Positions 6,575-14,665 are shown, numbered from the stretch's first letter. The stretch is 33,288 nucleotides of DNA from Bifidobacterium breve (GCA_945901935.1 CAMDLX010000018.1:1-33288); one strand, 5' to 3'. Translations and numbers: made by a program. Notes: a model not told the origin generated them from the letters alone.

Positions 6575-9343
6575 CTAGATCGGATCCAGAGACAGGGTCA
6601 GTATTTGGTGTGCTCGAACCTCAAGTTCCTCAGCGAACGGACCCAAGTTGTTGCCAAGCAAGTCAACAATCTGTCCGCTGCGTCCAAGTACTCGCATTCT
6701 GGCGGCCTGCCCCCAGGGTTCATGGCAACGAACCACAAGTCTGCCGGTGCTATCGGTAAGGACTGCATCAACTTCCATTCCGCTGATATCTAGCTTGGAG
6801 CCTTCATTCGCCAAGCTGCCCTCACCGGCAGATGTACCAATCTGAAGTGGCGACCAGACCCGATCTGCAAGCTCGTAGGGGTCGGGGTGATTGAGCGCAA
6901 TTGCGTAATTCAGGGTGAGCGGCTTTTGCATCTGTGCTCCGAGTAGCTGATTCTCTGGCCCAGCTGGAAGCGGACGAGAAGCCATTGGCCCTCTCGACAA
7001 CCAGCCTGTGCAGCGCAGCAGCGTCAGGGCAAGGGCTCCTGCAGTTGTGAGTGGGTCCTGCGGATCGCCATCTAGATCTACTAGTTCGTACTCGCACAGA
7101 CCCTCGTGAGTGACAGTCAGATCCCCCGCATGAACAAACCTTCTTGAGGGGAACGTTGGTACTCCCCATTCGTTTGGACCACCCTCGGCGGCAAGTGGCC
7201 GTTGTACTAGTCCGAACGCACACTCTGCCCGAGAGTTGCTGGCCCGCTCCTGCAATGGGAAATGGACGCGCATCCGGTGATCTCGTACCTGATTGTTCAA
7301 GCTCGTGCTGACTCGCAGGATGCCCTCATCGGCACGCAACTCAATCACCGTCGTGACTGCCTGCAGCAGGCTCTCCGGCTCGGGGTCAGCCTCGGTAGGG
7401 GCACAAGTAGGGAGCAGGTACTCGGAGTCAATTCGCAGCCGGCCTCGAAGAGGCCCCTGCTCAATGACCTGCGCCCGTGTTGCCATCGGTTTACCTACTG
7501 CCAACTCAGGCTCAGTCGGACACCAGTTGTAGGTATCTCCCACGTCTACGTCGTCAATGATGTGACCGTAACCAGCATGACCATTGACCGAGAAGGTTCC
7601 GTCCTCGGTGTTGACCTCAACAGAGATCAACCCGTTTGTCAGGCCGTAGGGGCCAGAGCTCTGCACTAGGGAACTAGGTGGATGAGGCTCCCAGATTCTC
7701 CAGCCAAAACCGGGAACTCGACCGGAGATCGCCAGTGCCCGGGTTGAAGCCTCTGCGTGATGCAAGACGGTACGAATGAGCAAACTCGGGTCCTGTTCGC
7801 AGCGCTGCCCAAGTTGGCTGAGTGCTTCAAGTGGGCTGAGTGCTTCAAGGGCACTGAGTGCTTCAAGGTGGCTCTCTACGTTCTCGGCATTGCTAAACAT
7901 GTGAACCTCGAGCACCCTGCGAGCATCGCCGGCGGCCTTGGCCGAGTCCTCCCTGTCGATCAAGAGAACTTGAACAGTTTCGGGGTGTTCAAAAATCAGT
8001 TCTCGGGCGACGACCATCGGTCCATCTGCTGCTGTGGTCAGGTGCAACTCCTCTTGTGCAGGTCGTTCCGACAACACCTGTACCCAAGATTGGCCTAGTG
8101 CTTCGATTCCCTCGGCAAGGGCGCTTGCTGTCAGGTCAACCTCGATGAGTTCCGTGCGCTCACGAGCACACGGGTTGAGCAACAGGATTCCGGCCTGCTG
8201 GATCTGCGTTGAGGCATGCTCGATTGCAGACCTCGCAACTCCTCGAGCAGTCTCAGTGGCTTCGGCATAGCGATGCAGCACAGCATCTACAACCTCATCG
8301 TGACTACACGCGCATATGGAGTCGTGGGCCGCATTGCGAATCACCTCCAACCAGGCCAAGTCCAGCAGAGGCTGATCCCGGATCGGCTCAGCAGACCACA
8401 AAGTGCAGAGTGGCTCGGCTAGGCGTTCAAGAGTTCGTTCCGCTCTTGCAGCAGCAATCTTTACGTCCACCCGGTTTGATGCCACACCCATCAATAAGTT
8501 GGCACGCGCCCCGGAACGCAACTCGCCACGGTGGGTTTGGAGATTTGTTGAAGGTACCGACTCAAGGTACTCAGTCAGAGATCCGATTTGGAGGTCGTAG
8601 CGTTGCGCGTCTGGGTGCGTGCTAGCTCGCAGGGTTTCTTGAGCCTGGAACTCTGCCACCACGCGAGACAAGTGCGCTGGCGGCGCCTCATGATCCATCC
8701 CGGCCATCCACAAACAAGGGTCTCCAACAAGTCCTCCTTGCACCTCGAGAAACATCTCGATTCGCTCTCGGAGTTGCGATGCTTCTGCTGGCATATCCGA
8801 GCCGTTTCCGTACCCAGCTGACAAGTACTCAGCACGAACCCGGCTGCCGTCAGGAGATTCCCAGAAGAAGGCCGGCTGATCGATTGACAGCGGCACACCG
8901 CGCCAGACCACGGCATGGTCAAACCCAAACAACTTGAGAATCTGCGGCATGGCTGCGATGTGACCAAACATGTCGGGTAAGTAGCCAACCTGCATGGCTC
9001 CACCAAACTCCTCGGCCCGAGTAATTCCAAGTTGTAGGTTCCGAATCAGGGTTTCGCCAGAAACCAAGAACTCGTCGGGCAATACATACCACGGGCCCAT
9101 TGAGAGTCGTCCAGCTGCACTCAGATTCTGTAGCGACTCGCGTTGTTCTGGTCTAACAGCCAAGTAGTCGTCCACAACGGCCATTTGTCCATCGAGTTGG
9201 AAGTGACCAAAGCTCGGATCCCCGAGTAATCGAGGTAGCAGTTCGTCGAGCATCTGAACGAGCCGGCCACGAAAAGTGGGGAAGGGGTCATACCATTCGC
9301 GATCCCAGTGGGTATGCGGCAACACGTGTATCGAGCGAACCAT
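6575..9343 (-). CDS. Glycoside hydrolase family 38 alpha-mannosidase
   Basis: A 922-residue GH38 enzyme that releases alpha-linked mannose from glycans or mannosyl-glycerate-like substrates. HTHWDREWY at residues 10-18 is the GH38 signature, with zinc ligands expected at H12 and D14. GYLPDMFGHIAAMPQ near residues 120-134 carries the predicted nucleophile and zinc ligand D124. A helical middle domain (HDSICACSHDEVVDAVLHRY) and large C-terminal beta domains follow, giving a normal family length. No signal peptide is present, so it is probably cytoplasmic, like bacterial MngB-type enzymes. The ATG at 9343 has TACGAT six bases upstream and no Shine-Dalgarno. An Ala/Leu/Glu-rich linker near residues 490-510 contains three 18-bp repeats. 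The P450 gene follows on the same strand; no functional link is evident. Confidence 0.93.
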   Translation of the reverse strand: MVRSIHVLPHTHWDREWYDPFPTFRGRLVQMLDELLPRLLGDPSFGHFQLDGQMAVVDDYLAVRPEQRESLQNLSAAGRLSMGPWYVLPDEFLVSGETLIRNLQLGITRAEEFGGAMQVGYLPDMFGHIAAMPQILKLFGFDHAVVWRGVPLSIDQPAFFWESPDGSRVRAEYLSAGYGNGSDMPAEASQLRERIEMFLEVQGGLVGDPCLWMAGMDHEAPPAHLSRVVAEFQAQETLRASTHPDAQRYDLQIGSLTEYLESVPSTNLQTHRGELRSGARANLLMGVASNRVDVKIAAARAERTLERLAEPLCTLWSAEPIRDQPLLDLAWLEVIRNAAHDSICACSHDEVVDAVLHRYAEATETARGVARSAIEHASTQIQQAGILLLNPCARERTELIEVDLTASALAEGIEALGQSWVQVLSERPAQEELHLTTAADGPMVVARELIFEHPETVQVLLIDREDSAKAAGDARRVLEVHMFSNAENVESHLEALSALEALSPLEALSQLGQRCEQDPSLLIRTVLHHAEASTRALAISGRVPGFGWRIWEPHPPSSLVQSSGPYGLTNGLISVEVNTEDGTFSVNGHAGYGHIIDDVDVGDTYNWCPTEPELAVGKPMATRAQVIEQGPLRGRLRIDSEYLLPTCAPTEADPEPESLLQAVTTVIELRADEGILRVSTSLNNQVRDHRMRVHFPLQERASNSRAECAFGLVQRPLAAEGGPNEWGVPTFPSRRFVHAGDLTVTHEGLCEYELVDLDGDPQDPLTTAGALALTLLRCTGWLSRGPMASRPLPAGPENQLLGAQMQKPLTLNYAIALNHPDPYELADRVWSPLQIGTSAGEGSLANEGSKLDISGMEVDAVLTDSTGRLVVRCHEPWGQAARMRVLGRSGQIVDLLGNNLGPFAEELEVRAHQILTLSLDPI
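7818..7871 (-). repeat. Three in-frame 18-bp tandem repeats in the mannosidase
   Basis: Plus-strand units at 7818-7835, 7836-7853 and 7854-7871 each begin CTGAGTGCTTCAAG. On the coding strand they encode LEALSA, LEALSP and LEALSQ-like repeats in an interdomain linker. Confidence 0.9.
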
Positions 9344-9349
9344 TGCAGC

Positions 9350-9355
9350 ATCGTA
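9350..9355 (-). promoter_or_regulatory. -10 box TACGAT for the leaderless mannosidase gene
   Basis: On the minus strand TACGAT ends six bases before the ATG at 9343. The 62-bp gap to rnhB therefore holds two divergent -10-like boxes. Confidence 0.5.
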
Positions 9356-9393
9356 GGGTCAGGCATCACAGCGTGCTGAGCGACAGGGACAAC

Positions 9394-9399
9394 TAAACT
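9394..9399 (+). promoter_or_regulatory. -10 box TAAACT for leaderless rnhB
   Basis: TAAACT fits TANNNT and ends six bases before the GTG at 9406. No clear -35 or Shine-Dalgarno is present. Confidence 0.5.
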
Positions 9400-9405
9400 C
9401 ATAAG

Positions 9406-10089
9406 GTGGCAGCACTGCGGAAACAACGACGAGCGTCACCAACGCTTGCCGTCGAGAATCGGCTCTATGCGCAGGGCCATGAGGTCATCGTGGGCATGGA
9501 TGAGGTGGGACGAGGCGCCTGGGCTGGGCCTCTAACGGTTGGTGCAGCGGTGCTCAGTCGGGACCGAAGGGTGAACGGTGTGCGTGACTCCAAACAGCTT
9601 TCCGAAGCCCGCAGGGAACTGCTCTTTGACCGTATTGCCGACTGGTGCACAACTTGGTCGGTTGGGCATGCAAGTCATCAGGAGTGCGACGAACTCGGAA
9701 TGTCTGCAGCACAACGTCTTGCGGCGCGTCGGGCACTTGATGGGCTGACCCTTCAGGCAGACATGGTGCTGATGGATGGCAGTTGGGACTTTGTTGGTGG
9801 TGGGAACACCGAAACAATCATCAAAGGTGACACTTCGGTGTTATCAATCGCCGCAGCCTCGATTTTGGCCAAAGTGACTCGCGACAGGATCATGCGGGCT
9901 CAAGCAGATACTTATCCGGGGTTCGATTTTGACCGCAACAAGGGGTATCCATGCCCCCGTCATCAGTTCGCATTGCGTGGGTATGGGCCAACTCCGATTC
10001 ACCGCCGATCTTGGGCCTTTATGGACTCCATTCCGTGGCTTGGAACCCGAACCGATCCTGCCTCAAACTCGCAAACCACAGTTAGCTAA
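9406..10089 (+). CDS. rnhB: Ribonuclease HII
   Basis: A 227-residue RNase HII, which cuts RNA in RNA-DNA hybrids and starts removal of single ribonucleotides misincorporated in DNA. VIVGMDEVGRGAWAGPL at residues 28-44 holds the first two acidic catalytic residues (D32, E33). RDSKQLSEARRE, the Asp in ADMVLMDGS, and AAASILAKVTRD with the last acidic residue follow in family order. The C-terminal KGYPCPRHQFALRGYGPTPIHRRSW is also typical. The first ~25 residues are a basic N-terminal extension. The start is a GTG with a leaderless-type -10 box. A nucleotide cyclase gene follows 102 bp downstream. Confidence 0.96.
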   Translation: MAALRKQRRASPTLAVENRLYAQGHEVIVGMDEVGRGAWAGPLTVGAAVLSRDRRVNGVRDSKQLSEARRELLFDRIADWCTTWSVGHASHQECDELGMSAAQRLAARRALDGLTLQADMVLMDGSWDFVGGGNTETIIKGDTSVLSIAAASILAKVTRDRIMRAQADTYPGFDFDRNKGYPCPRHQFALRGYGPTPIHRRSWAFMDSIPWLGTRTDPASNSQTTVS

Positions 10090-10191
10090 TGCTTGCTAAA
10101 GTTTGCAGTCGGTGACATACTCGGAGGGTCGCTTGCAGGCGAGAAGCAGAGCGGATACAGCCACCGAGTTATGGCTCAAAGGGTGATGTAG

Positions 10192-10812
10192 ATGAGCGAA
10201 AACAGAACACGCGGTATTCAGTTTGGAGCGCCCCGCGCGTCCGAGGCCCCGGGCGGAACAGGCATTGAGCCTCCAGTCCCAGAGTGGGTAGACGTTTCTC
10301 AAACCCTTGAGCGATGGTTTGCATTTGTGGACGTTTGCGGGTTTACCTCCTACACGGAACGCTACGGAACTCCTGCTGCGCTGGCAGTGCTGACCAGGTT
10401 CCGCACTGCTGTTCGCGGTGTGACGGGCAGGCGCGGCGTGCGAGTTCTGAAGTGGCTAGGAGACGGCGCCATGTTGGTCGGGGTTGAACCCGGACCAGTG
10501 ATTGCGGCTGTTTGTGAACTCGGCCTTCGCTTTGAAGAAGACAACTTTGATATCCACGCAGGTATAGCAGGTGGACACGTGTTGCTCTTCGAGGGTGACG
10601 ACTACATCGGGCCCGCTGCGAATCATGCGGCCCGGCTCTGCGAGGCCGCCGATGCAGGAGAGATTCTGGCGCTCGGAGTCGCACCGCATTTGCCCAACTG
10701 GGTCAGGATTGTTCGAGAGACTCAAGTGCAGGCGCATGGCCTTGGGTTACTCCCACAGGTCTCACAGCTAGAAGTTGTGAATCTCTCCTTCGATCAGCAG
10801 GCTGCGGGCTAA
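10192..10812 (+). CDS. Single-domain class III adenylate/guanylate cyclase
   Basis: A 206-residue soluble protein consisting of a short N-terminal stretch and one class III cyclase homology domain, which would make cAMP or cGMP as a homodimer. The two metal aspartates are seen in FVDVCGFTSYTE (D47) and KWLGDGAML (D91). K87 sits at the purine-recognition lysine position. DDYIGPAANHAARLCEAADAGEIL carries the transition-state Asn and Arg (N144, R148). All catalytic positions look present, so it is likely active; adenylate cyclase is favoured by K87 and the Asp in DDY. There is no sensor domain, HAMP or membrane segment. The ATG at 10192 follows an in-frame TAG, with a weak AGGG about nine bases upstream. 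Confidence 0.85.
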   Translation: MSENRTRGIQFGAPRASEAPGGTGIEPPVPEWVDVSQTLERWFAFVDVCGFTSYTERYGTPAALAVLTRFRTAVRGVTGRRGVRVLKWLGDGAMLVGVEPGPVIAAVCELGLRFEEDNFDIHAGIAGGHVLLFEGDDYIGPAANHAARLCEAADAGEILALGVAPHLPNWVRIVRETQVQAHGLGLLPQVSQLEVVNLSFDQQAAG

Positions 10813-10837
10813 GAGTTAGCCGCAGCGCCACACCCAA

Positions 10838-12124
10838 TCAGCTATCGGTGCGGTTGATTGCCAAATCTTTGAATGCAGTTTTGGAATCAATGCCTGGGTC
10901 TTTGGGAAGTCCAAGGACCCGCTCAGCAACGATGTTCTTCATGATCTCATCAGTCCCGCCGGCTACACGCATGCCTGGAATTCCACAGAGCATCTGCGAG
11001 AACGCATAGGCGCCCCACTCGCCACCATCAGCAGTGATGCGTGGGCCGAGCACGGCAGAAACCCACTCAGTAAACGCTGAGAGATTGTTGGTGAGTGCCA
11101 GCTTTGCCGTGGACATTTCTGGGCCGGGCAATTGCCCAGCACGAATCTTGTCGAGGGCTCGTTGGTTATTCCACTTTGCAACTGTGAAGTTCACATAGAG
11201 GCGAGTCGCTTGATCCACCAGTACTGCGTCATCAGCGGCTCCAAAATGCTCGAGCATTGCATGCAGACGCTGAGGGCTAAACAAGCCGCCGCCGCCTCCG
11301 CCGCCCCCACCAGCTCCGATTGAGGAGCGTTCGTTCATGAGGGTAGTGAGAGCAACTCCCCAGCCGCTGTTTACCTCTCCGAGTCGGTGGGTGTCAGGAA
11401 TGCGCACCTCATCAAAGAACACCTCGTTAAAAGTGGCGCCACCGGTCATCTGTCGTAATGGTCGAATTTCTAGTCCTGGAGCGTGCATGTCTACGACAAA
11501 TACGGTGAGGCCTTTGTGCTTCGGCAACTCTGGGTCAGTACGGCAAATGACTTCGCCAATCTCTGCCAAATGGGCCGCCGATGTCCAGACCTTTTGGCCG
11601 CTCACGATCCACTCGTCACCATCGCGGATCGCTTTCATCGAAACCGAGGCCAAGTCCGACCCCGCTCCTGGTTCCGAAAAAAGTTGGCAGGCAACGCGAT
11701 CCCCGCGATACAGGTCTTTCAAGTACAAATCCTGAACCTCGGGAATTGCATGAGCCAGAATCGTCGGGGCAACCATCCCTAGGCTGATAGTGAACACGCC
11801 CATGTTTGGTGTCAGGAACTGGGACTCGATGGAGTTATAGGCCCGTTCGTAGGCTGCTCCAAGCTCGCGCCCGCCAAACTTTTCCGGCCCACCGATCCAA
11901 CCAAACCCATGATCGAATCGTTTACGTCTCCACTCTTTGGCCCGCTCGGCCTGAGCAGATTCAGACTCTCGATCCATCTCATCAAACATTGCAACATCGT
12001 CTGATCCTTGACCCCAGACAAACTCTTTGACCGGCGGCCTTGGGGCGGCGTTGGCTTCAAGAAATGCTCGGGCTTGAGCAGAGAATTCCTCAATGCTGAT
12101 GGTGTCCTGCTGTGTATCTGACAT
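10838..12124 (-). CDS. Acyl-CoA dehydrogenase family protein
   Basis: A 428-residue FAD-dependent acyl-CoA dehydrogenase, predicted to introduce an alpha-beta double bond in an acyl- or sterol-side-chain-CoA. The FAD-binding stretches QLFSEPGAGSDLAS (148-160) and WIVSGQKVWTSAAH are clear. The medium-chain catalytic Glu motif (YEGT) reads AGGTDEI here, so that Glu is absent. E265 in LMNERSSIG matches the position used by isovaleryl- and long-chain-type enzymes and is the likely base. An uninterrupted run of nine glycines (272-280) follows. ATG 12124 has AAGGGG four bases upstream. A perfect palindrome 67 bp upstream suggests control by a TetR-like repressor. Confidence 0.93.
   Translation of the reverse strand: MSDTQQDTISIEEFSAQARAFLEANAAPRPPVKEFVWGQGSDDVAMFDEMDRESESAQAERAKEWRRKRFDHGFGWIGGPEKFGGRELGAAYERAYNSIESQFLTPNMGVFTISLGMVAPTILAHAIPEVQDLYLKDLYRGDRVACQLFSEPGAGSDLASVSMKAIRDGDEWIVSGQKVWTSAAHLAEIGEVICRTDPELPKHKGLTVFVVDMHAPGLEIRPLRQMTGGATFNEVFFDEVRIPDTHRLGEVNSGWGVALTTLMNERSSIGAGGGGGGGGGLFSPQRLHAMLEHFGAADDAVLVDQATRLYVNFTVAKWNNQRALDKIRAGQLPGPEMSTAKLALTNNLSAFTEWVSAVLGPRITADGGEWGAYAFSQMLCGIPGMRVAGGTDEIMKNIVAERVLGLPKDPGIDSKTAFKDLAINRTDS
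11284..11320 (-). repeat. Polyglycine-coding trinucleotide tract
   Basis: A CCG/CCT/CCC-rich plus-strand tract encodes G270-A271 followed by nine consecutive glycines in the acyl-CoA dehydrogenase, next to predicted catalytic E265. The codons are mixed, so it is not a pure trinucleotide repeat. Confidence 0.8.
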
Positions 12125-12190
12125 GAGTCCCCTTGAAATCTTTGGCGATGAGTGAGCGGCAAAGTCTGAAAGATCAACCTGTCCGCTGGC

Positions 12191-12214
12191 TTACTTGACT
12201 AGGCAGTCAAGTAA
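12191..12214. promoter_or_regulatory. Perfect 10+10 bp palindrome, TetR-type operator candidate
   Basis: TTACTTGACT (12191-12200), four bases AGGC, then AGTCAAGTAA (12205-12214): both arms match perfectly. It lies in the divergent gap between the acyl-CoA dehydrogenase (start 12124) and the small membrane protein (start 12255). The TTGACT/AGTCAA core resembles operators of TetR-family repressors that control acyl-CoA metabolism in actinobacteria. No regulator gene is in the window. Confidence 0.65.
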
Positions 12215-12242
12215 CACCGAAATCTAGTACCCCGGGCAAGGC

Positions 12243-12248
12243 TAACTT
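12243..12248 (+). promoter_or_regulatory. -10 box TAACTT for the leaderless membrane protein gene
   Basis: TAACTT fits TANNNT and ends six bases before the ATG at 12255. No Shine-Dalgarno is present. Confidence 0.5.
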
Positions 12249-12254
12249 GGTCGG

Positions 12255-12674
12255 ATGCGTACTCGGTCAGCAGTGAGCGTTGGTGCCTTCTTGGTCTGGA
12301 CCATCTTTGTATGGGGCATCGTCCGGGTTCGAAACATCATGGGAGATGCTGATCTGACCGGCTCTGAGCGCACCTGGCCTTTGGTATTGGCTGCAAGTTT
12401 GTGGGTTCCCGCAGCAGTCCTGCTGATCGTGTTGGTGGTCACTCTGATTCGCAAGAAGCCCTTTGCGAAGGGAGCCACAGTTGGAGTGGCAGTCCTGGGT
12501 GTCTGGACCACCTTGGTGTGGATGGTGAGGGCCTTCGATATTGCTCTCGTCAGCGACCGTGAACTTCCCTTCATTCTGGTTCACTTGGTGCTTGCTGTGA
12601 TCTCTGTCGGTCTTGCGGTTCTTGCCGCTCGAGCCTTGCGACCGGACCCGACCCCCACACCTAATTTGCCCTGA
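12255..12674 (+). CDS. Small four-helix membrane protein of unknown function
   Basis: A 139-residue, strongly hydrophobic protein. Four membrane segments are visible at about residues 7-27, 42-65, 73-92 and 103-125, with short polar loops. There is a basic RKKP turn after helix 2 and a Pro/Thr-rich C-terminus after the fourth helix. No enzymatic motif is seen and I do not recognise the family. It is divergent from the acyl-CoA dehydrogenase and shares the intergenic region that holds the palindrome, so it may share its control. Codon usage and GC do not look foreign. Confidence 0.8.
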   Translation: MRTRSAVSVGAFLVWTIFVWGIVRVRNIMGDADLTGSERTWPLVLAASLWVPAAVLLIVLVVTLIRKKPFAKGATVGVAVLGVWTTLVWMVRAFDIALVSDRELPFILVHLVLAVISVGLAVLAARALRPDPTPTPNLP

Positions 12675-12788
12675 ATGGAAACCCAGAACTGGTGGGGGGG
12701 GCGTATCCTTCTGCGGCACCGAGCTTTGGAGATACCAATGCTTGGCCCAGTGTGTAGCAGCTAGAAATGACGAATAATTTTCAAAAGT

Positions 12789-12821
12789 GGCGTGAGGCAC
12801 CTCGCGCCGACTCGCATTTTT
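12789..12821 (+). terminator. Possible intrinsic terminator
   Basis: GGCGTGAGG (12789-12797) pairs with CCTCGCGCC (12800-12808), allowing one G-U pair. Eight bases later comes ATTTTT. The T-run is short and displaced, so the call is weak. Confidence 0.35.
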
Positions 12822-12859
12822 GGGGTGACTGAGAGATAATGGAGATGTGGTGTTAACCA

Positions 12860-12913
12860 CGATTTGTGTCATCCTCCCATTCACCCTTCCTCTCCCACGG
12901 ATGACACAAATCG
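12860..12913. repeat. Perfect 15-bp inverted repeat with 24-base loop
   Basis: CGATTTGTGTCATCC (12860-12874) and GGATGACACAAATCG (12899-12913) are exact reverse complements around a pyrimidine-rich 24-base loop. There is no T-tract, so it is not a standard terminator. It could be a structured RNA, a regulator site or a relic mobile-element end. Confidence 0.85.
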
Positions 12914-13025
12914 AGGGCCTTCCTTTCACTAGCGGTGATGGGGTCTAGTGCTTGGGCGGCCCTCACTATGTAATTTGCTGCGGGTTCAGGCCCCTGAAGG
13001 GGCAGCATGCTCGTAGCGGTTCTGC

Positions 13026-13517
13026 TTACTTCTGGTCTTGTTTGGTGGGCAGAACACAGGCCGTGTCTAGGCCGAGAACATGATTGAGGCGACCAAAAGC
13101 CAACCATGACCCAAGACACATGCTGAGTTCTACGATTTCGGCATCGCTGTATTCCGCTTTCATGCGTGACCAGAACTCCTGATCAAGACCGTGATGGTCG
13201 AGGGCATAGCGCTCGGCATACTCTGCGGCTAGCTTGGATCGGTCATCCAAATCCTGCGTGGTACGCCAGTCAGTGACTGCTTGAGGGAAGGTGTCCTCAA
13301 CAGTTTTCCCGCCCATCTCGGTGCGCCAGTCTTGGCAAAAAATGCATCCGTTGATCTGAGCTGTCCTCAGCCGCGCAGCTTCAAACTCGCGCAGACCCAG
13401 AGTGGTGTCCTCGTAGACCTTCTGCGAAAAGTTTGCGGCGGCTGGTCCAATGCCGGGAACCATTTCTCCCCATACGTACATGATGGGATGCTTGCCTTCG
13501 GGTACGTCAATAATCAT
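13026..13517 (-). CDS. Carboxymuconolactone decarboxylase / AhpD-fold protein with CxxC
   Basis: A 163-residue alpha-helical protein of the CMD/AhpD-like superfamily, whose members act as peroxidase or alkylhydroperoxidase partners or decarboxylases. RLRTAQINGCIFCQDWR at residues 49-65 carries the redox CxxC (C58, C61). The downstream His of the AhpD motif CxxCxxxH is Arg here (R65), so classical AhpD proton relay is doubtful. The ATG at 13517 overlaps the stop of the upstream dehydrogenase in ATGA, so both are translated from one transcript. Function is probably tied to that dehydrogenase, perhaps in catabolism of a cyclic or steroidal compound, but no substrate can be named. Confidence 0.8.
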   Translation of the reverse strand: MIIDVPEGKHPIMYVWGEMVPGIGPAAANFSQKVYEDTTLGLREFEAARLRTAQINGCIFCQDWRTEMGGKTVEDTFPQAVTDWRTTQDLDDRSKLAAEYAERYALDHHGLDQEFWSRMKAEYSDAEIVELSMCLGSWLAFGRLNHVLGLDTACVLPTKQDQK

Positions 13518-14659
13518 GAGTTCTGCCCCTGCTGGAGTTGTTGTTGGCTTTGGATCTGGGCAGTGAGTCCAAGCCGACCAACTGCTGGACTGAGTGGCAC
13601 ATCAAATGCGTCGTATACCCCAGGGGTCGCAGCAACCAGCCAAGGAATGGAGTTGACCAGACGGGCAGCGGCAGTCGCGTTGCCACCTGCGGCGCGGTTG
13701 CCGCCTTCGTCAGTTGCCTCGATGTTGACTTCAATTCGTGGACGACCCTCTAGAACAACTTTGTGAGCACCGGCTCCTCCGTCAGGAGGCGAGGGCCAGT
13801 CGGGTGCAACCCCAGCATCGATACGCGTGATGTGTTCGATGATGATGAGTGCTTCCCCATCCACGATTCCTTGCACCTCGAAACGCAGCCCGCCTTGTGT
13901 GCCTGCATCGAAGGTTCCCATAGCGTTTGTCACCGTAGCTTCGAGCGGTACTCGATCGACGGTCTCGCGGACCTCATCCAGAGTCACTCCGAGAGCCCGC
14001 GCAATCATTCGAACCTGACCGCCCCAGACCATGGTGGGCACAGTTGGTGCAACCATCGGAGGCACCTCGTCCATGGGCTGGCCAAATCCCACTAGGTAGC
14101 GGACGGCATCTGGCTGGTCGTAGGTTGAGTAGTCAAAAATCTCTTGGCATCTGATCTGGTCGATGGTGCTTGCTAGACCCGTCAGAATGACCGGCAGGAT
14201 GTCGTTGCCCCAGCCGGGATCGATACCTGTGACGAGCAGTGATGCACCCCCCGTCTGTGCAATCTCGCGGATGGGATCGAGCAGTTCTTGTGGGGCGTTC
14301 CGAGGGTCATAGAGCGGGTAGACCGAGGGGGTGACCACGGTAATTCCCGCTCGCAGTGCTTGTTGAATATCTGCAACTGCGTCATCGGGCCGAATGTCCC
14401 CTGATGCTGTGTACACCAGCGCAGCCGGAGATCGATCAAGTACTGCCTCCACATCGCTACTAGCAGCGACCCCGAGCTGGTAGCCAAGGCCGGCAAGGTC
14501 ACCGGCATCCTTGCCCACTTTGTCGGGGTTGTTGACGATCACATCCACAAGTTCAAGCCCAGGGTGAGCAGCTACTGCACGAATGGCAGCTCGTCCCATG
14601 TTTCCGGTGCCCCAAACAACAGTGGCGATACGTGAGTCCTGTGAATCCTGTGAAGACAT
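13514..14659 (-). CDS. NAD(P)-dependent dehydrogenase, DapB / diaminopentanoate-dehydrogenase-like
   Basis: A 381-residue protein with an N-terminal Rossmann fold: VVWGTGNMGRAAIRAVAAHP at about residues 14-33 gives the GxGxxG-type dinucleotide site. The next segment (LVDVIVNNPDKVGKDAGDL) resembles dihydrodipicolinate reductase and 2,4-diaminopentanoate dehydrogenase homologues common in actinobacteria. The middle holds GIDPGWGNDILPV. A weakly conserved C-terminal alpha/beta domain follows. The last ~15 residues are Gln-rich. The ATG at 14659 has TACTAT six bases upstream, suggesting its own leaderless transcript. The CMD-fold gene overlaps its stop by 4 bp. Substrate is unknown; DAPDH activity should not be assumed. 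Confidence 0.75.
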   Translation of the reverse strand: MSSQDSQDSRIATVVWGTGNMGRAAIRAVAAHPGLELVDVIVNNPDKVGKDAGDLAGLGYQLGVAASSDVEAVLDRSPAALVYTASGDIRPDDAVADIQQALRAGITVVTPSVYPLYDPRNAPQELLDPIREIAQTGGASLLVTGIDPGWGNDILPVILTGLASTIDQIRCQEIFDYSTYDQPDAVRYLVGFGQPMDEVPPMVAPTVPTMVWGGQVRMIARALGVTLDEVRETVDRVPLEATVTNAMGTFDAGTQGGLRFEVQGIVDGEALIIIEHITRIDAGVAPDWPSPPDGGAGAHKVVLEGRPRIEVNIEATDEGGNRAAGGNATAAARLVNSIPWLVAATPGVYDAFDVPLSPAVGRLGLTAQIQSQQQLQQGQNS

Positions 14660-14665
14660 GCGCCG

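Larger units (their letters stand above)
12675..13025. other. 351-bp gene-free region between convergent genes
   Basis: No credible coding region is seen here. It holds an eight-G run (12694-12701), a GC-rich stem followed by ATTTTT (12789-12821), a five-base-arm hairpin GTGGT-GTTA-ACCAC (12847-12860), a perfect 15-bp inverted repeat (12860-12913) and a small stem GCCCC-TGAA-GGGGC (12990-13003). This is more structure than expected for a simple spacer. Confidence 0.6.

Noticed and set aside
8209-8625. 138-codon open frame on the plus strand inside the mannosidase gene
   Set aside because: It lies wholly antisense to a well-supported GH38 coding region and its product shows no recognisable domain; long antisense frames are common at this GC.
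12300-12360. GGGTTCGAAAC resembling a tRNA T-loop near 12327
   Set aside because: No acceptor stem, anticodon arm or D arm can be folded around it, and it lies inside a coding region.
12255-12674. Frames antisense to the small membrane protein
   Set aside because: The plus-strand product has four coherent hydrophobic helices and a -10 box at the right distance; the minus-strand product is basic, Thr/Arg-rich and featureless.
12860-12913. Inverted repeat as an insertion-sequence or integron site
   Set aside because: No transposase or integrase is nearby, no target-site duplication was seen, and the core sites of attC elements are not present.
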